From Synanceia verrucosa (lineage: Eukaryota > Chordata > Actinopteri > Perciformes > Synanceiidae), in the NCBI GenBank assembly GCA_029721515.1, contig CM056553.1:7700349-7764348 (forward strand): DNA of 64,000 bases, in the 5' to 3' direction. Numbering within the stretch: position 1 is the first letter of the stretch; every line of letters starts with the position of its first letter. Made by a program: the position numbers and the translations under genes. Shown here one piece after another: positions 25,502-37,800 of this stretch. The notes under the pieces are model-generated. The model had not been told where the DNA came from. It did not search any database and saw only the letters and a program-made list of their open reading frames with translations.

Positions 25502-25573
25502 CGCGCATTCTTGTGCGTAATTAGCAAAAAAAACTCTTCATTAAACTCAACAGGTACAGTGCAAAGCAAGGAA

Positions 25574-27705
25574 ATGGAATTAATACAATTACTCGTTGTG
25601 TTTCTCTTGTTTTGGGTCGGAGTTGAGGCTGTTATCAACCTAAAATATGGAATAAACGAGGAGATGAAGCCCGGGTCAGTAATTGGAAACGTGACAAAAG
25701 ACGCGCTGAAGCAAGGATTTCAGATTGCACCGCAGCCCCCGTACTTGAGGGTTATTTCTAATTCAGAGCCACGATGGGTGGAACTCAGTCCAGCCGGAAT
25801 CCTTACAACCCAAATGAAAATAGATCGGGACGTAGTTTGTCGACAGAACCCAAAGTGCATTATTTCCCTAGAAGTGATGTCAAACTCGATGGAGATCTGT
25901 GTCATCAAAGTTGAAATCGAGGATTTGAACGATAACGCACCCAGATTCCCGACGAGCCACATTGACATTGAGATCTCAGAGAATGCCTCCCCTGGTACCA
26001 GGTTTCCCCTAGAGGGGGCAAGCGATCCGGACTCGGGGATCTTCGGAGTGCAATCTTATTCCATCACTCCAAATGAGCTTTTCGGACTAGAAATAAAGAC
26101 CAGAGGGGACGGGTCCAAAATAGCTGAGCTTGTTGTGCAAAAATCGTTAGACAGGGAGACCCAGTCCCACTATTCATATGAAATTAGTGCAGAAGATGGA
26201 GGAGACCCTCCTAAAATAGGTGCGGTCCAGTTAAACATCAAGGTGATTGATTCTAATGACAACAATCCTGTTTTCGACGAGCCAGTATACACTGTCAACG
26301 TGATGGAGAACTCCCCTGTCAATACATTGGTCATAGACTTGAACGCAACGGATCCCGACGAGGGCACCAATGGAGAGGTCGTGTATTCCTTCAACAGTTA
26401 CGTCACCGAGAAAACGAGGGAAGCGTTTAAAATTGACCCCCGAACCGGGATCATCACCGTTAACGGTGTTTTGGATTATGAGACGGCGCAAATATACGAG
26501 ATTGACGTCCAGGCCAAAGATTTAGGTCCCAACTCGATCCCAGCACACTGCAAAGTCACAGTGAACGTGATGGACACGAACGACAACCCACCTGTCATCA
26601 GTCTGCTCTCACTGAACACAGAGATGGTGGAAGTTAGTGAGAACGCGCAGCGTGGATATGTCATCGCGCTGGTGAGGGTGTCAGATAAGGATTCCGGGGC
26701 GAACGGCAAAGTGCAGTGCAGGCTGCAGGGCAATGTTCCGTTCAGACTGCAAGAATATGAGAGTTTCTCCACTATACTTGTTGATGGCAGGCTGGATAGA
26801 GAGCAGAAGGACACATACAACCTGACCATCCAAGCGGAGGACAGTGGCATGCCGCCTTTACGCGCAACAAAATCACTGGTAGTTAAAGTCACAGATGAGA
26901 ATGACAACCCTCCCCACTTCCTCAAACCACACTATCAGGAGATGGTGATGGAGAACAACCTCCCTGGCTCGTGTCTGCTGGCGGTGTCAGCAGAAGACCC
27001 GGATCTAGGGATGAATGGCACAGTTTCCTACTCCATAGTCCCCGGTGAGATTAAGCACATGGATGTAAACACATATGTTAGCATAAACCCATCAGGCCGC
27101 ATTTACTCCATGAGATCATTCGATCATGAATACACTAGGACTTTTGATTTCAAAGTTTTGGCCAGAGACAATGGTAATCCCTCTTTATCAAGCAACGCCA
27201 CAGTGCGTATTGTTGTGCTGGATGTCAACGACAACACACCTGTCATGACAAACCCGCCGCTAGTTAATGGCACAGCGGAGGTGTCCATCCCCAGGAACGC
27301 CGGGGTGGGTTACATGGTGACACAGGTGAAAGCAGACGACTACGACGAGGGGGAGAACGGGCGGCTGACCTACACCCTCTCAGAGGGGGACAGGACTTTC
27401 TTTGAGATCGACCAGGTGAACGGAGAGGTGCGCTCCACCAAGATGTTTGGAGAAAACGCCAAATCCACCTACGAGATCACGGTGGTGGCGAGGGACCACG
27501 GCAAGCCCTCACTGTCCGCCTCGGCCTACATCGTGGTTTACCTGTCACCAGACCTGAACGCGCAGGAGCCCATCGGACCTGTCAACCTGTCCCTCATCTT
27601 CATCATCGCTCTGGGCTCCATCGCAGCCATCCTGTTTGTCACCATGATTTTCGTGGCAGTCAAGTGCAAGAGGGATAACAAGGAAATCAGGACATACAAC
27701 TGCAG
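25574..27705 (+). CDS. pcdh19: pcdh19 coding exon 1: signal peptide, six cadherin repeats, transmembrane helix
   Basis: Protocadherin-19, a calcium-dependent homophilic adhesion receptor of the neuronal plasma membrane and a delta-2 protocadherin. The start is the first in-frame ATG after the TGA at 25499, with a good context (GAAATGG). Residues 1-19 form a signal peptide ending VEA, and the mature protein begins VINLKYG. Calcium-binding inter-repeat motifs are DLNDNAP (117), DSNDNNP (226), DTNDNPP (334), DENDNPP (441) and DVNDNTP (550). They define EC1-EC5, and EC6 follows without a terminal motif, as usual. LDRE/LDYE/FDHE and DPD motifs are present in the repeats. EC1 has the protocadherin Cys-x5-Cys (C89, C95). 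The membrane helix is about 674-696, followed by CKRDNKEIRTYNC. The identity to PCDH19 rests on close family match, including SNSMEICVIKVEIEDLNDNA. The exon ends in phase 2 at a TGCAG|GTACTG donor. Without splicing the frame ends two codons later (Arg-Tyr-stop). Confidence 0.97.
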
Positions 27706-30140
27706 GTACTGACTAAGTCTTGTGTGCGTGCGTGTGTGTGTGCGTGCATGTGTGGTTGCGCATGAAAAAGAGCAGTGCGCGCGTGCTAGCGATCGTGCTT
27801 GCGAGCTGGGAGTGCAATCAGTGCATTGTTTTTGTCATGCAGCATGTCGAGGCCCCAATGTGAGGACTGCAGATTTGACTGAGGTGGACGGTGAAGCAGA
27901 CTGCTTTAAATCAGACCCATTCTGCAGAGGCCCACTGTTCCGTGTTAGGGAGACGTGATTGATTGATGTAATCCTCCCATTGTAACCAATTGACTCATAA
28001 ATATGACGCTTCAACTGTCATGTTCAATTTGCGGGTGTGTTGCCGGACAATTAACGTCCCACTGGTTCAATAGCAGTCCCAGACATTTATTATTTAACGT
28101 CCACCATGGCTGATTGGCTGTTATCAGCTTTAATCCGGTGTGATTATGGACAGTCCTCCAGGATAACTCTGATTCCCCTCTGCCTTCTTCTGCAACAATG
28201 GATATCTGCAGTAATAAAATGAGATAAAACAAAAATGCAGCTTATAAAAAAGAGCTGGTGAGTCACATCATCATTAAGTGTTTACCCAGTTCCCTGGAAA
28301 AGGAGCAGATTATTATTTTCCGGACCCAGCATATTGAAAACCCTGTTTTGTTCATCAATCTGAGCATCAGCTCTGACTTTGATTTCCCTGTGCCACATTA
28401 CCACCATCAATTTACATATAGATTGGATTTGAGAATTTAACCTGGAGCTATAATCATATTTTGCTCCAAACATAATTTTGTTAATTCAAAGTTAACTTTG
28501 GGCATTTTTCAAGCATGCAGTTGTGAAAACATATTCTTAAACTATCCCCCGGTATAGCTAAGATTTTTATCACATGATAGATTATTCACTGTACTGTTTG
28601 GTTGAAATCACTTTTAAGTGCTTTTCGATATTTGGTGAATTGCAGAGCTTCAGTTTTCAAATCAATTCTCGTTCCCTCTTTGGTAGCTCTCAGAAAAAAG
28701 CTTCACGTAGTCAGAGGAAGAATCCACATCTTCTCATCAGAGGAATACAAACCTGATTTGATGCAGAAGGATACCAGTGTGTTGCCATCTTGATCATAGC
28801 AGCTTTTTTATGCAATATCATATTTTTCATGTCAATTTTATGTTTTGTTCAGACAGGAAACAATGACAGACAACCACAAATTCCAAACTGTTCTCAGTGC
28901 TTTACGCTCCTAGTGTGAGCCTCTCTGCCTGTTGGGAGCTTTAATCAGCACTGATGTGTTCTGCTTCTCAGTCACCACCTCGAATATGAGGAGCAGTTAT
29001 CTCCAATTTAGTGCTTGTCCTCTGTCAGTCTGTCTAACTCTGATGATTTCCCCTCCCAGATTTCAATTTGGGCACAGAGCAGAGCGACAACATGTTAAAA
29101 AATGATAAATGAAAAAGAGATGGGAATATTTTCTAGTCTTGCAGCTGCCCATTTTCTTTTCCTCTGAATCAAAGGGGGAGTAGGATGGGGGAGGGAGCTG
29201 TTTTGAAGATGCAATCTGAAGGAAAAATGAAAAAGACAAACTACACTGGTGCGTCTTAGCCAGTGAGAATTTAGACGCGACAGAGGATTAGAGATGCATT
29301 TTAGTGAGGAGCAGAGGCCAGTGGGGGCAGAGGCATTCAACAAATAGGAGCAGAGATACTGCAATTTCATGGTTAACTATAGTTAGTATGGTTGTGGGCT
29401 TTAAGAGGAAATAAAGCATATGCTGCATGCCGTAAGGTTAAAAATGACATCCTCCAGGGTTTGAAGTAATGCAGATGGTAAAAAAAAAAATCACAAATTG
29501 TATGGAATATGTTTAGTGAAGTTTGTAGTCATCACCATAGAGAACGTAGCATCTGTTCTCTGGTAGAGAACTGCAAGGCTGTGCAAAGAATGGATATTTC
29601 CCCCAGTCTGAGGAGCCTTTGATAAAACATGGCGGTGCTGCTCATTTGCTCTTATTAAAGTCAAAATACTCAGTTCAAGTTCACAGCCACCACTGAGAGC
29701 AGCTAAATGAATCTGAATCTGCAGTTCTCATGCTCTCCGCACCACGAGCGAGCTCGCTTGAAAATGAAAGAAAATAATGGAATTAGTGTGGGATGTGTGC
29801 TTTGAATATGATTGCATATACCGGTAGCGCTGTGTTCTTTTGCTTTGCTTCTGTGGTTTTGGCATGTTTGCATATTGTCTGCCTGTTTGTGACATGTTGA
29901 TTGTTGAGCATGCAAATGCAAACAAACCAGGGATAACAGCTCCATTGCAGGCCGGGGAGTGGAAAGCCACTTAAGTGCGCTGTTCCACTCCTGGACTCGG
30001 GCAATGAGTGTCTGTCTGGTACCCATGGTCGAACAGCGCCCGAGCTGGCATGGCAGGTGCGCTTCTTGACCGTGTGGACAGGGGAGGGGAAGGTAGAACA
30101 CTGCTTTATTGAGTCTGTTCAGTTTCTTCTACTTGCGCAG
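27706..30140 (+). other. pcdh19: pcdh19 intron 1 (2.4 kb)
   Basis: The intron is bounded by GTACTG and TTGCGCAG. A TG-rich tract (about 27719-27755) begins about 14 bases after the donor. I searched by eye for the roughly 47-residue alternative exon known between these positions in mammals and found nothing resembling its NCLTITCLLG or SLRGKR ends. No other gene or bounded repeat was recognised. Confidence 0.75.
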
Positions 30141-30468
30141 GGTGGCGGAGTATTCATATGGGAACCAGAAGAAGTCCAGCAAGAAGAAGAAGCTGAGCAA
30201 GAATGACATCCGCCTGGTGCCACGCGACGTCGAGGAGACAGACAAGATGAATGTGGTGAGTTGCTCGTCTCTCACCTCCTCGCTCAACTACTTCGACTAC
30301 CACCAGCAGAGCCTGCCGCTGGGCTGCAGGCGCTCCGAGAGCACCTTCCTCAACGTGGAGAACCAGAACTCACGCAATGCAGCTCCCAACCATGGCTATC
30401 AGCACCCGTTCACTGGGCAGGGCCACCAGCAGCCAGACCTCATCATCAACGGCATGCCACTGCCAGAG
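30141..30468 (+). CDS. pcdh19: pcdh19 coding exon 2: membrane-proximal cytoplasmic region with CM1-type motif
   Basis: This exon completes codon 711 (Arg) and runs to residue 820. It is 328 bases long, from CTTGCGCAG|GGTGGCGG to CCAGAG|GTGAGA. The encoded tail starts VAEYSYGNQKKSSKKKK, a lysine-rich juxtamembrane block, then KNDIRLVPRDVEETDKMN. The SSLNYFDYHQQSLPLGCRR region that follows belongs to the conserved delta-2 cytoplasmic motif 1. It ends QPDLIINGMPLPE. The exon ends on a codon boundary. The match to mammalian PCDH19 in this exon is near-identical apart from the ASNHIYHH-like part, where the fish has APNHGYQH. The cytoplasmic tail of delta-2 protocadherins is known to link to actin regulators such as the WAVE complex through Nap1. 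That role is family knowledge, not seen here. Confidence 0.96.
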
Positions 30469-32303
30469 GTGAGATACAATCCGCTGTGTCCTAAATCCTT
30501 GGCCGGGCTGCTTTGTGTGTCAGGGGGTAGAAGAAATGGGGAGGTTTGGTTTTAAAACTGATTCTCATGACTAAACGTGAACAAACACTCACATTTCCCT
30601 CAGTCCATATTTTTTTTTATTATTATTGATCTTGCTGAATCTTAAGGGTGAGCTGTAGAGAAGCAGCACACCTCCTTTCAACACATCTCAAGGTCTAGTC
30701 ATATTTTCATTCTACCTTGCTGCAGATTATAATGTCAGTGAAATGTCTCCTTGTTATTGATGGGAAGCTGAGCTCTCTCAAATGGCATGTGTGTTGATCT
30801 GAGTGGAATCCTTCAAGGCGTTTCGGGGGGCCGAGACATCCAGGCTGACCTGTGCGAGCACTTTGCCAAGCAGAATTTGGAGGCGTGACAGTGTGGATTA
30901 TTTGGACTCTCTTACTCCACTTGTTTGTTATTTTCATCTGTCGGTGCTGTGCTGTAACAGAACAGGAGTTTGAGAACCTGCCAGATGTATTGACCTGGCT
31001 AATCAGCTCCACCGCACATCATTTCAGGTGCTAGCAGAAAGAATGACTATTGCTTAAATGCTTTATCTGTGTGATGTCCATTTGGCTGCACTGTTACCAC
31101 ATGGCTGCTCTGCACAGCCAGCCATTGAATTACCCTGACATACCATGCATGGCTCCAGCAGAGCGGTGGAGGTTTGACTTGAAAGGCTATTCAGGCTGAC
31201 AGAGTGTATGCAGACCAGCTGATCTTTAGTTTATGGATTTTGGTATGTATGAACTGGTCTATTGGATTCTTTTGGAAACCTTTTCTCTACATGACCCAGT
31301 TGTCCTTGCTCCCATGGGAGAGAGGGACATTTGTGTTTGTGTGTGTGTGTGAGAGAGGGAAAATGTGTGTCAGCGTGTGTTTGTATAAGAATGTGTATCA
31401 TGCTCACTCCTACAGACAGCAGCAAATAAGCTGCAGCTCTGCGTACACATGCACACACTTGTAATTGATGACTCCAATCTACGTTTGACATTCAGTGAGG
31501 TGGGGTGGGGGGGAGTGTGGGTCTTAAAACACGAAGCGCAAGATGGATATTGATATATTGACCGGATGATCCAGAGAGATCCAGGCACTGGTGGATCCTG
31601 AAGGGTCAATGAGACCTACTTACAAGCATGCTGATTTACTGGGCCTGTCGGAGCTGGTTCTGACTGTGTGAGTAACACAGGTGGAAGGAATGAGAAATGG
31701 TGCAGGGGGCTGTCCTGTGGTGTTATCCGGTCAGTGCAGGCAGGGGTGGGGGGATTGCAGACGCATGCACTGACCCGTATGCTGTGATTGTATTCGCTTG
31801 TAGATAGCACTATGCGGGTCACCACCAGCCTTTCCTCAGTCAAGAAAATATGGATCTGCTGGCTACACAAAGAAATCAACCAGTGTTGTGAAAAGAAAAC
31901 AAGCTCCAGCAAGCATCCTGCCTCTGTGGCTTAACCATCCAATAAAAGCACATTTGCCGCAGGATTAGGAGAGCCTTTATTTGTTTGAGCTAATAAAAAA
32001 GTGCAAAGGGAGACAAATAGGGTTGAAGATTGATTTAGATGATTCCATATGCATCGTCTTGATAGAGCCGTGCGAGGGCAGATAGAGAGATAAGTCGAGA
32101 AGAAATGAGCGCGGACGAGTCTCACTGCCAGGTGTCTGAGCCCCGACCATGTTTGCTCATTTGCTTAGAGGCGGTTGATTGGCCTGATAGAGGCCGGGCT
32201 TGATTAGCATGCAGTTTCCATCGCACTCCGCCTTGCACATGATGTTGACAAACATCTCTTTGACCCGGTCTTTGCAAATTTTTGTCTGGACTGAGAAAAG
32301 AGA

Positions 32304-32330
32304 ATGTGTGTGTGTGTGTGTGTGTGTGTG
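32304..32330. repeat. (TG)n microsatellite
   Basis: An uninterrupted TG run of about 13 units in intron 2. Confidence 0.95.
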
Positions 32331-32998
32331 ATTGAGAAAGTAAATGAGAAGTAGCGGTACAGGGAGAGCATGCCTTATAACCTCCAACAGAGTAACCTCA
32401 GCTCAACAGTTGTCATTGTTTTCTTTCCTCTCCATTGCAACATTTGCAAATGACATTTTATCCCAGAAATTTGCAAAAAAAAATGTCACTTCCCCTTTAA
32501 GTAAAAGAATGCCATATATAGCGCAAACAAACAGTAGCGAAATGACTGATAATTGCTCCGTTACAATGATCAAGCTTGGGCTAGAAACCACTTGACTACA
32601 ATTTCTCAACCCATACCCCATTGACTGGTTAAGACACATGAGTGGCTGCGCTGTTGTGATTACTAATGCTGCTTTGTCCCCCAAAAATATGTTTTTATCC
32701 TGAGGGCAACCTCATAATTATCCATGATTCATTTATCCTCATCAGAAGAGCTTTTGGTGTTTACACCAGGGCACTATGATAACTGTTTATTTTCCAAATG
32801 TGGATTGAAATTTTCATCGCCATCAGAATGTGGATACGAGGTCAGATTAGGTTTGCTAATGGAGGTAAAGAGGATATGTGTTTTTGATCGATGTAAAGTT
32901 GTCCTCCATTGTTAGTTTATGTGGGGCAGCGAACATCCTGCTTGTGTCAGAGCAGCTGGAGTCGAGCTTTTCCTGCTTCAGACAAAGCACACTGGCAC

Positions 32999-33000
<2 letters not shown>

Positions 33001-33040
<40 letters not shown>
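33001..33040. repeat. (AC)20 microsatellite
   Basis: Twenty perfect AC units in intron 2. The run produces spurious Thr-His and Val-Cys open frames on both strands, which are not genes. Confidence 0.97.
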
Positions 33041-33042
<2 letters not shown>

Positions 33043-34848
33043 CAGACTTGGCCAAGATAACAGTGACAGGTCTCCCCGAAGGCCTTGTACCTGCAATTGC
33101 TTTGTGTATATATTGTATTCTCCCTTGTGAGAATGTGTACCAGTGTATACCTCCCTGAACATCGCTGTCCATTGTTTTGAAAAGCATCAGCTGTGAGATG
33201 TTTGTTAGACCTGCCTGTGGTAGCATTAATATGAAAGCTCACAGGAGAATAGAGCTGCCTTCCATGGCTTAATTATAGTGAATCACTTGGTGGGGAAGAC
33301 AATTACACAGTAAAGGAATGGCCTTTGGCTAGAATGTTTTTTTAAAATGTGTATGAAGGCTGCTCACACCTGCAGATAATGAGCTTAGGAGGAAAATAAG
33401 ATGTCTTACTTTATTGATTAGCCTGTTTTAGGCGAGAGGTTTTGTTAGCTAAATTAATCAGAAAAGAGTGATCAATGATTTATAAAAAGGTAATAAATTA
33501 TTTAGAAGAAAGTTCAAAGGCACCCAACATTTCTCTGCGACCGACAGTGGCAAGGAAAACCAATTCTGGACTGGTTGGGTTTATGGACAGAGCGATGCAC
33601 AGCAACAGCAACAATAACATGCTTTAAACACAATTTTACGACAGTGAAATTCCAATCCAATATGACGGTAAAATAATAAGTCCCAGGTAGTTCAATATAC
33701 CCCCATTTGCATGCTGTTGCATGCTGTGAGGAACTAAAATAGATCGTAATTCCCTCTCTATTAACTATTTTGCAGTACATTGCTGTGAAAATGTCTCTTT
33801 CAAACTACTGTATTTATGTTTACATTTGAACGCATCATGATATTAGAATTCACTTTGACAGTTGCTCATTTTTTACAGAATAGTCCTTGAATGCATCCTA
33901 GCGCAAAACAGTGGCACCTCCCCGTGTTGAGTTCTTGCATGGAACTACTAACATTAGATCTTGCCCTAATGATTTCAACACAGATTTGCTGTTCGCCATG
34001 TAGCGTTATCAGGAAAAAACAGACACTTTTTCTATGGGCCTGGGCAACTGCAGAAAAACAAGTACTGTCAGACTCAAACTATGTATCGGAGAACCTTCTT
34101 GTGACACTCCCATCAAGTAGAACCACAGCAACAAGCGACCCAGCCGTGATCCAGGCAACTGCAGGACGAGAAAGCTCAGAAACTCCAGGGACAAAGCCCT
34201 GAAGCTTGTTTGTTAGCAGCATGGATTTATGGGACATGAATGCATATAAATATAGAGGAGTCCCGGCAGTCTTAGCCTATAGCTGTCTAAGCTGATAGCA
34301 GAATAAGTAGGGGCCAATCCTAGGTCTTAAGCCTACTCTTAAATGTGTAGACACTGAGGAGAGGAGCTTGATAGCTGGTGCAAAATGTTTGGTAGAGCGT
34401 GTGCTCCACAAGTTTCTTTAACTGATATTCAATGCACTGTTTCCTTAAAGACACTGCAGTTTCATAAGTCTCAGTGATACTGTGGTGTGCGATACGGTGT
34501 CAGGTTCAGATTCAGAAAAGAGAAAAGGATGCACACTCTGTGTTTGTTTGTTCAGTTATTAGAGTCAATCAAAGGAACCTAAATGAAAATTGAAAAAAGA
34601 ATCAGCTGACAGGGTATCTCCAGTCTTGCTGTTTTTCCCTGTTAGTAAGGAAGACGTTTTGATATTGATGTAGGAGAGACAACAGGGAGTGGTTCCAGTG
34701 AGACTGCACATCCCTCGCTATCACTTCACATCAGTACAATATGCATGGGAGCATTCAAACGTGTCATATTGAGCATGCAAAGTAGATGTCATGCTGTCAG
34801 CGCATACTACACATCTGTTGAAACTGCCAATCTCCCCCCACACATGTA

Positions 34849-34853
<5 letters not shown>

Positions 34854-34892
<39 letters not shown>
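34854..34892. repeat. (CA)n microsatellite
   Basis: A perfect CA run of about 19 units in intron 2. Confidence 0.97.
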
Positions 34893-34893
<1 letters not shown>

Positions 34894-37800
34894 TTCTCAT
34901 GGAGTGTCACATTTGTTTGAAATATGGGCTGTGACATTATCATTTACATCATCGTGACCGACTCAGAGAAGAAGAAACGAGGCGAAATAACCCAACTATA
35001 GTCTATAATCAAATATTGTTGTGATTCTGCATTTAAACTACACTTTTAATGTTCTTTTGATATTGCCTTCATGCCCTGCTGTTGTACATATTATAGATAG
35101 CATAAAATTTTATAGAGCTGATCCAGTGTTTATGAAAATCGTACATATTTACTGGTTGCTAACCTTCAATGTAGACAGTTTTACAACATATAGAATAATA
35201 TTCTTTAGATACTATTCATAGCAGCTTTTCACTGTAACTGGAAAAAAAATAAATTTTGAAGGTCTTTTCCTTAGTTAAGAGGATGGTGCAGATTCCGAGT
35301 AGAAATTCAGTCTCTCCACAGATTGCATCTGGCACAATCATTTAGCTTTTGTTTGTTGACTTCAACACGCTGTGATTGACAGAAAGTAGAGAGCATCAAC
35401 AATTGGTTGACAGTGTAATTGGGAGACGACAACATGGAAAGCAGAGGAGCACGAAGTGGAGGGAAAACTCGTCTCGGCTTTCACGTTGCAGCTGAACGCA
35501 GTTGCGTTGCTGCAGCGGGAGACTCTGGCTGGAGCTTCCTTCAAAATGTGAAAGTTAATTGCCTGATTTTATTTCTGCAGTGTCTGACTGTCAGCTTTGT
35601 ATTCACAGCTCTCAATGCCGTTTGGAAGTGAATAGAAGTGAATGAGTGAGTCTGACATTTTCTGCAAAACTAATTGAAAAATGTCCCCAGTTACGGTCTA
35701 CGCATTTAAAACAGGATGGACGTGTATAATAGTAGCTCAAACCATCACTACCTACTCCCAGGGAACGAGATCTCCACTGTTGATTTATAACAATTTAGTA
35801 AATTTAATGATTGTAGAGCTGCAATGAGTAGTGATGATTAGTTCTCAACAATTAAATTAATATAAAATTACTACTCTACACTAGAGTAATATAATATTTA
35901 ATAAAATCTCTGATTTCAGCACCCTAAATGTGAATAAATTTCTAAACTGAATATCTTAGGGCTTTGAGAAACACTTCTGTTTTTACTATTGTCTGGCATT
36001 TCATGGACCGAATAACTAACCGATTAAGATAAATAATCAACAGTGAAAATAAATGTTAGTTGCAGTGAGTGATCCCTTTGATCATTTTAGATTTGCTATA
36101 TAAGACACTAGCCAATATGTCATTGAAAAGATTCTCCGATGACACAAAACCTCCAAAACTCTGAACAGTTTGTCAAAAAGACAGAGAGATTAATTCTGGT
36201 GGAGAGGAAACAACAACAGATGTACAGATATCGTCCAATATGGGAAGGGATACGTAACTGCTTGATCTTAAAAGCCGGTGGTTTTTTTTTGTATTTATTT
36301 CTGAGGCGTTGGAAGAGTGGGAGGTGTATGTTGCATTCTTTAAAGTCTCCTTTCATGGGATTTGAGAAAGAATCTTTTCATCTCCAAAAGCTTCGGATGC
36401 GTGCTGATTGAGTGGCAGATGAACCTCTTAATTATTTAGAGAGGTTATTTGTAAGGCAAGGAGACTTCAGAAATGCTCTGCTTTTCAAGTGTCAGTGTTT
36501 ATAAGGTGAAATAAAGCCTTGTCTGTCAGAAATAAATTAACAGCGTGACAGTGATGTACTCGCTGCCCTCTTTATTGCATTCCTCAGCTGGCTCCTCCCA
36601 TCGTGTTTTACACACACAAAGCCGCTGAAGCTCTAGGCTGATTTCTGTGACATCACTCAACAAGATGGTTTTCACTTCATGCACAACCAGTGCTAGTTTT
36701 ACACTTGGTTGGGTTTTTATAGCCTTGACCCTAACCGGCAACACCCCATCACTGCACGTCATTGTCGATGCTGCAGAGGTACGATGAAATGACTTAACAT
36801 CCTCAGGCAGCCAGTCAGAGGCAGCTGGGCCCGCCGGGTTGCCACCCTCTCATCGGGATCAGAGCATCCAGCCAAAGACCTGAAGAGTCACAACACATGA
36901 GCGACGGCGTCTGATGTACACATGTCACTGTATGTGTCCTTAACCACATGTGACTGGTGAGGAGCATGCAGAGGGAGTAATAGCTGCACCGAGGAAAAAA
37001 CGGCAGGGCCGAGAAAAACGAGGAGAGACAGAAAGGAAGAGTGGAGAGGGGTCTATTTATAGAATGCCAATGATTTTCCTCAACCTGTATTGTTGCTGCC
37101 TGAAACCTGGTATTTTTCTCTGTAAAATGTGCTGTTGGGATGAGGTGTTTTTTTTTTACTTGCACAAACCATATAAACCTCTACAGAAAGCAATAATGTC
37201 ACATTTGTGTTATTAGAACAAGGTTTGTTTCCCCCTAAAAAATTTCAATGTACCTGTAGTCGTAGAAGGTATTATTAATAAAGGATGGTGATTTCAGTAC
37301 ACATTTGCACTAAAATCACCAAATGACTGAACATCTTGATAACATCATCAGACTGTACATGCTACAAGCTTGTGTTATACACCAGAGCACACAGCTACAT
37401 CGACATATCAAAGTCATATGGTACTAATCAACGTGATCATCCATCCATCTATCTTTTCAGATGACTTTACTTGGTTCAAGATGACAGCACTGAAAAGGAA
37501 AATACATTTTAAATGACTTTAAAAGCTTTATCATGAGGAAAGAATTAACTTTCTTGTAAACCTATTAAACATCAAAGGAAGGTTTTTTTTTTGTGGAGCC
37601 AGACAGAGGCACATAATGGCATTAGTCGCCCAACAATTTATGTTAAAAGATTTTTACTGGAGACATACCTAAATGCAAACAGAGGGATAATGGCATCAGG
37701 GCTTATAGGTTGATGGGTCCACACATAAATGAGAGGAGGCTAAATGGAGTGAAGGAAATGGACATAGTGATGATGTTTATCGCTGGGGAAGGGGGACATC

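Larger units (their letters stand above)
24561..25573 (+). other. pcdh19: Probable 5' leader (5'UTR) of pcdh19
   Basis: This stretch lies between the promoter-like segment and the initiator ATG at 25574. It contains several ATGs that open short frames (listed separately where they decide translation). An in-frame TGA at 25499-25501 closes the reading frame upstream of the main start. A weak donor-like AAGGTAAT at 24836 could mark an intron in the leader, but no matching strong acceptor is obvious. I treat the leader as continuous with coding exon 1. Its 5' boundary is an estimate. Confidence 0.5.

Noticed and set aside
25511..25573. N-terminal extension of the pcdh19 frame to a TTG codon
   Set aside because: Eukaryotic translation would start at the first good ATG (25574), which is followed directly by a proper signal peptide. 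The extension has no ATG.
26476..26925. 149-codon minus-strand ORF opposite pcdh19 exon 1
   Set aside because: It is a shadow frame of the strongly supported cadherin coding sequence.
32452..32472. 17-base match to the end of the foldback element (CATTTTATCCCAGAAAT)
   Set aside because: A single 17-mer match within 64 kb is near chance expectation, and there is no further similarity around it.
32856..33242. Overlapping ORFs with poly Thr-His or Cys-Val tracts
   Set aside because: They are translations of the (AC)20 microsatellite in different frames.
35434..35631. Possible small coding exon starting MESRGARSGGK
   Set aside because: It has a good start context and a G+C-rich beginning, but no known similarity, and the frame ends in ordinary intron-like sequence. 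It is probably chance.
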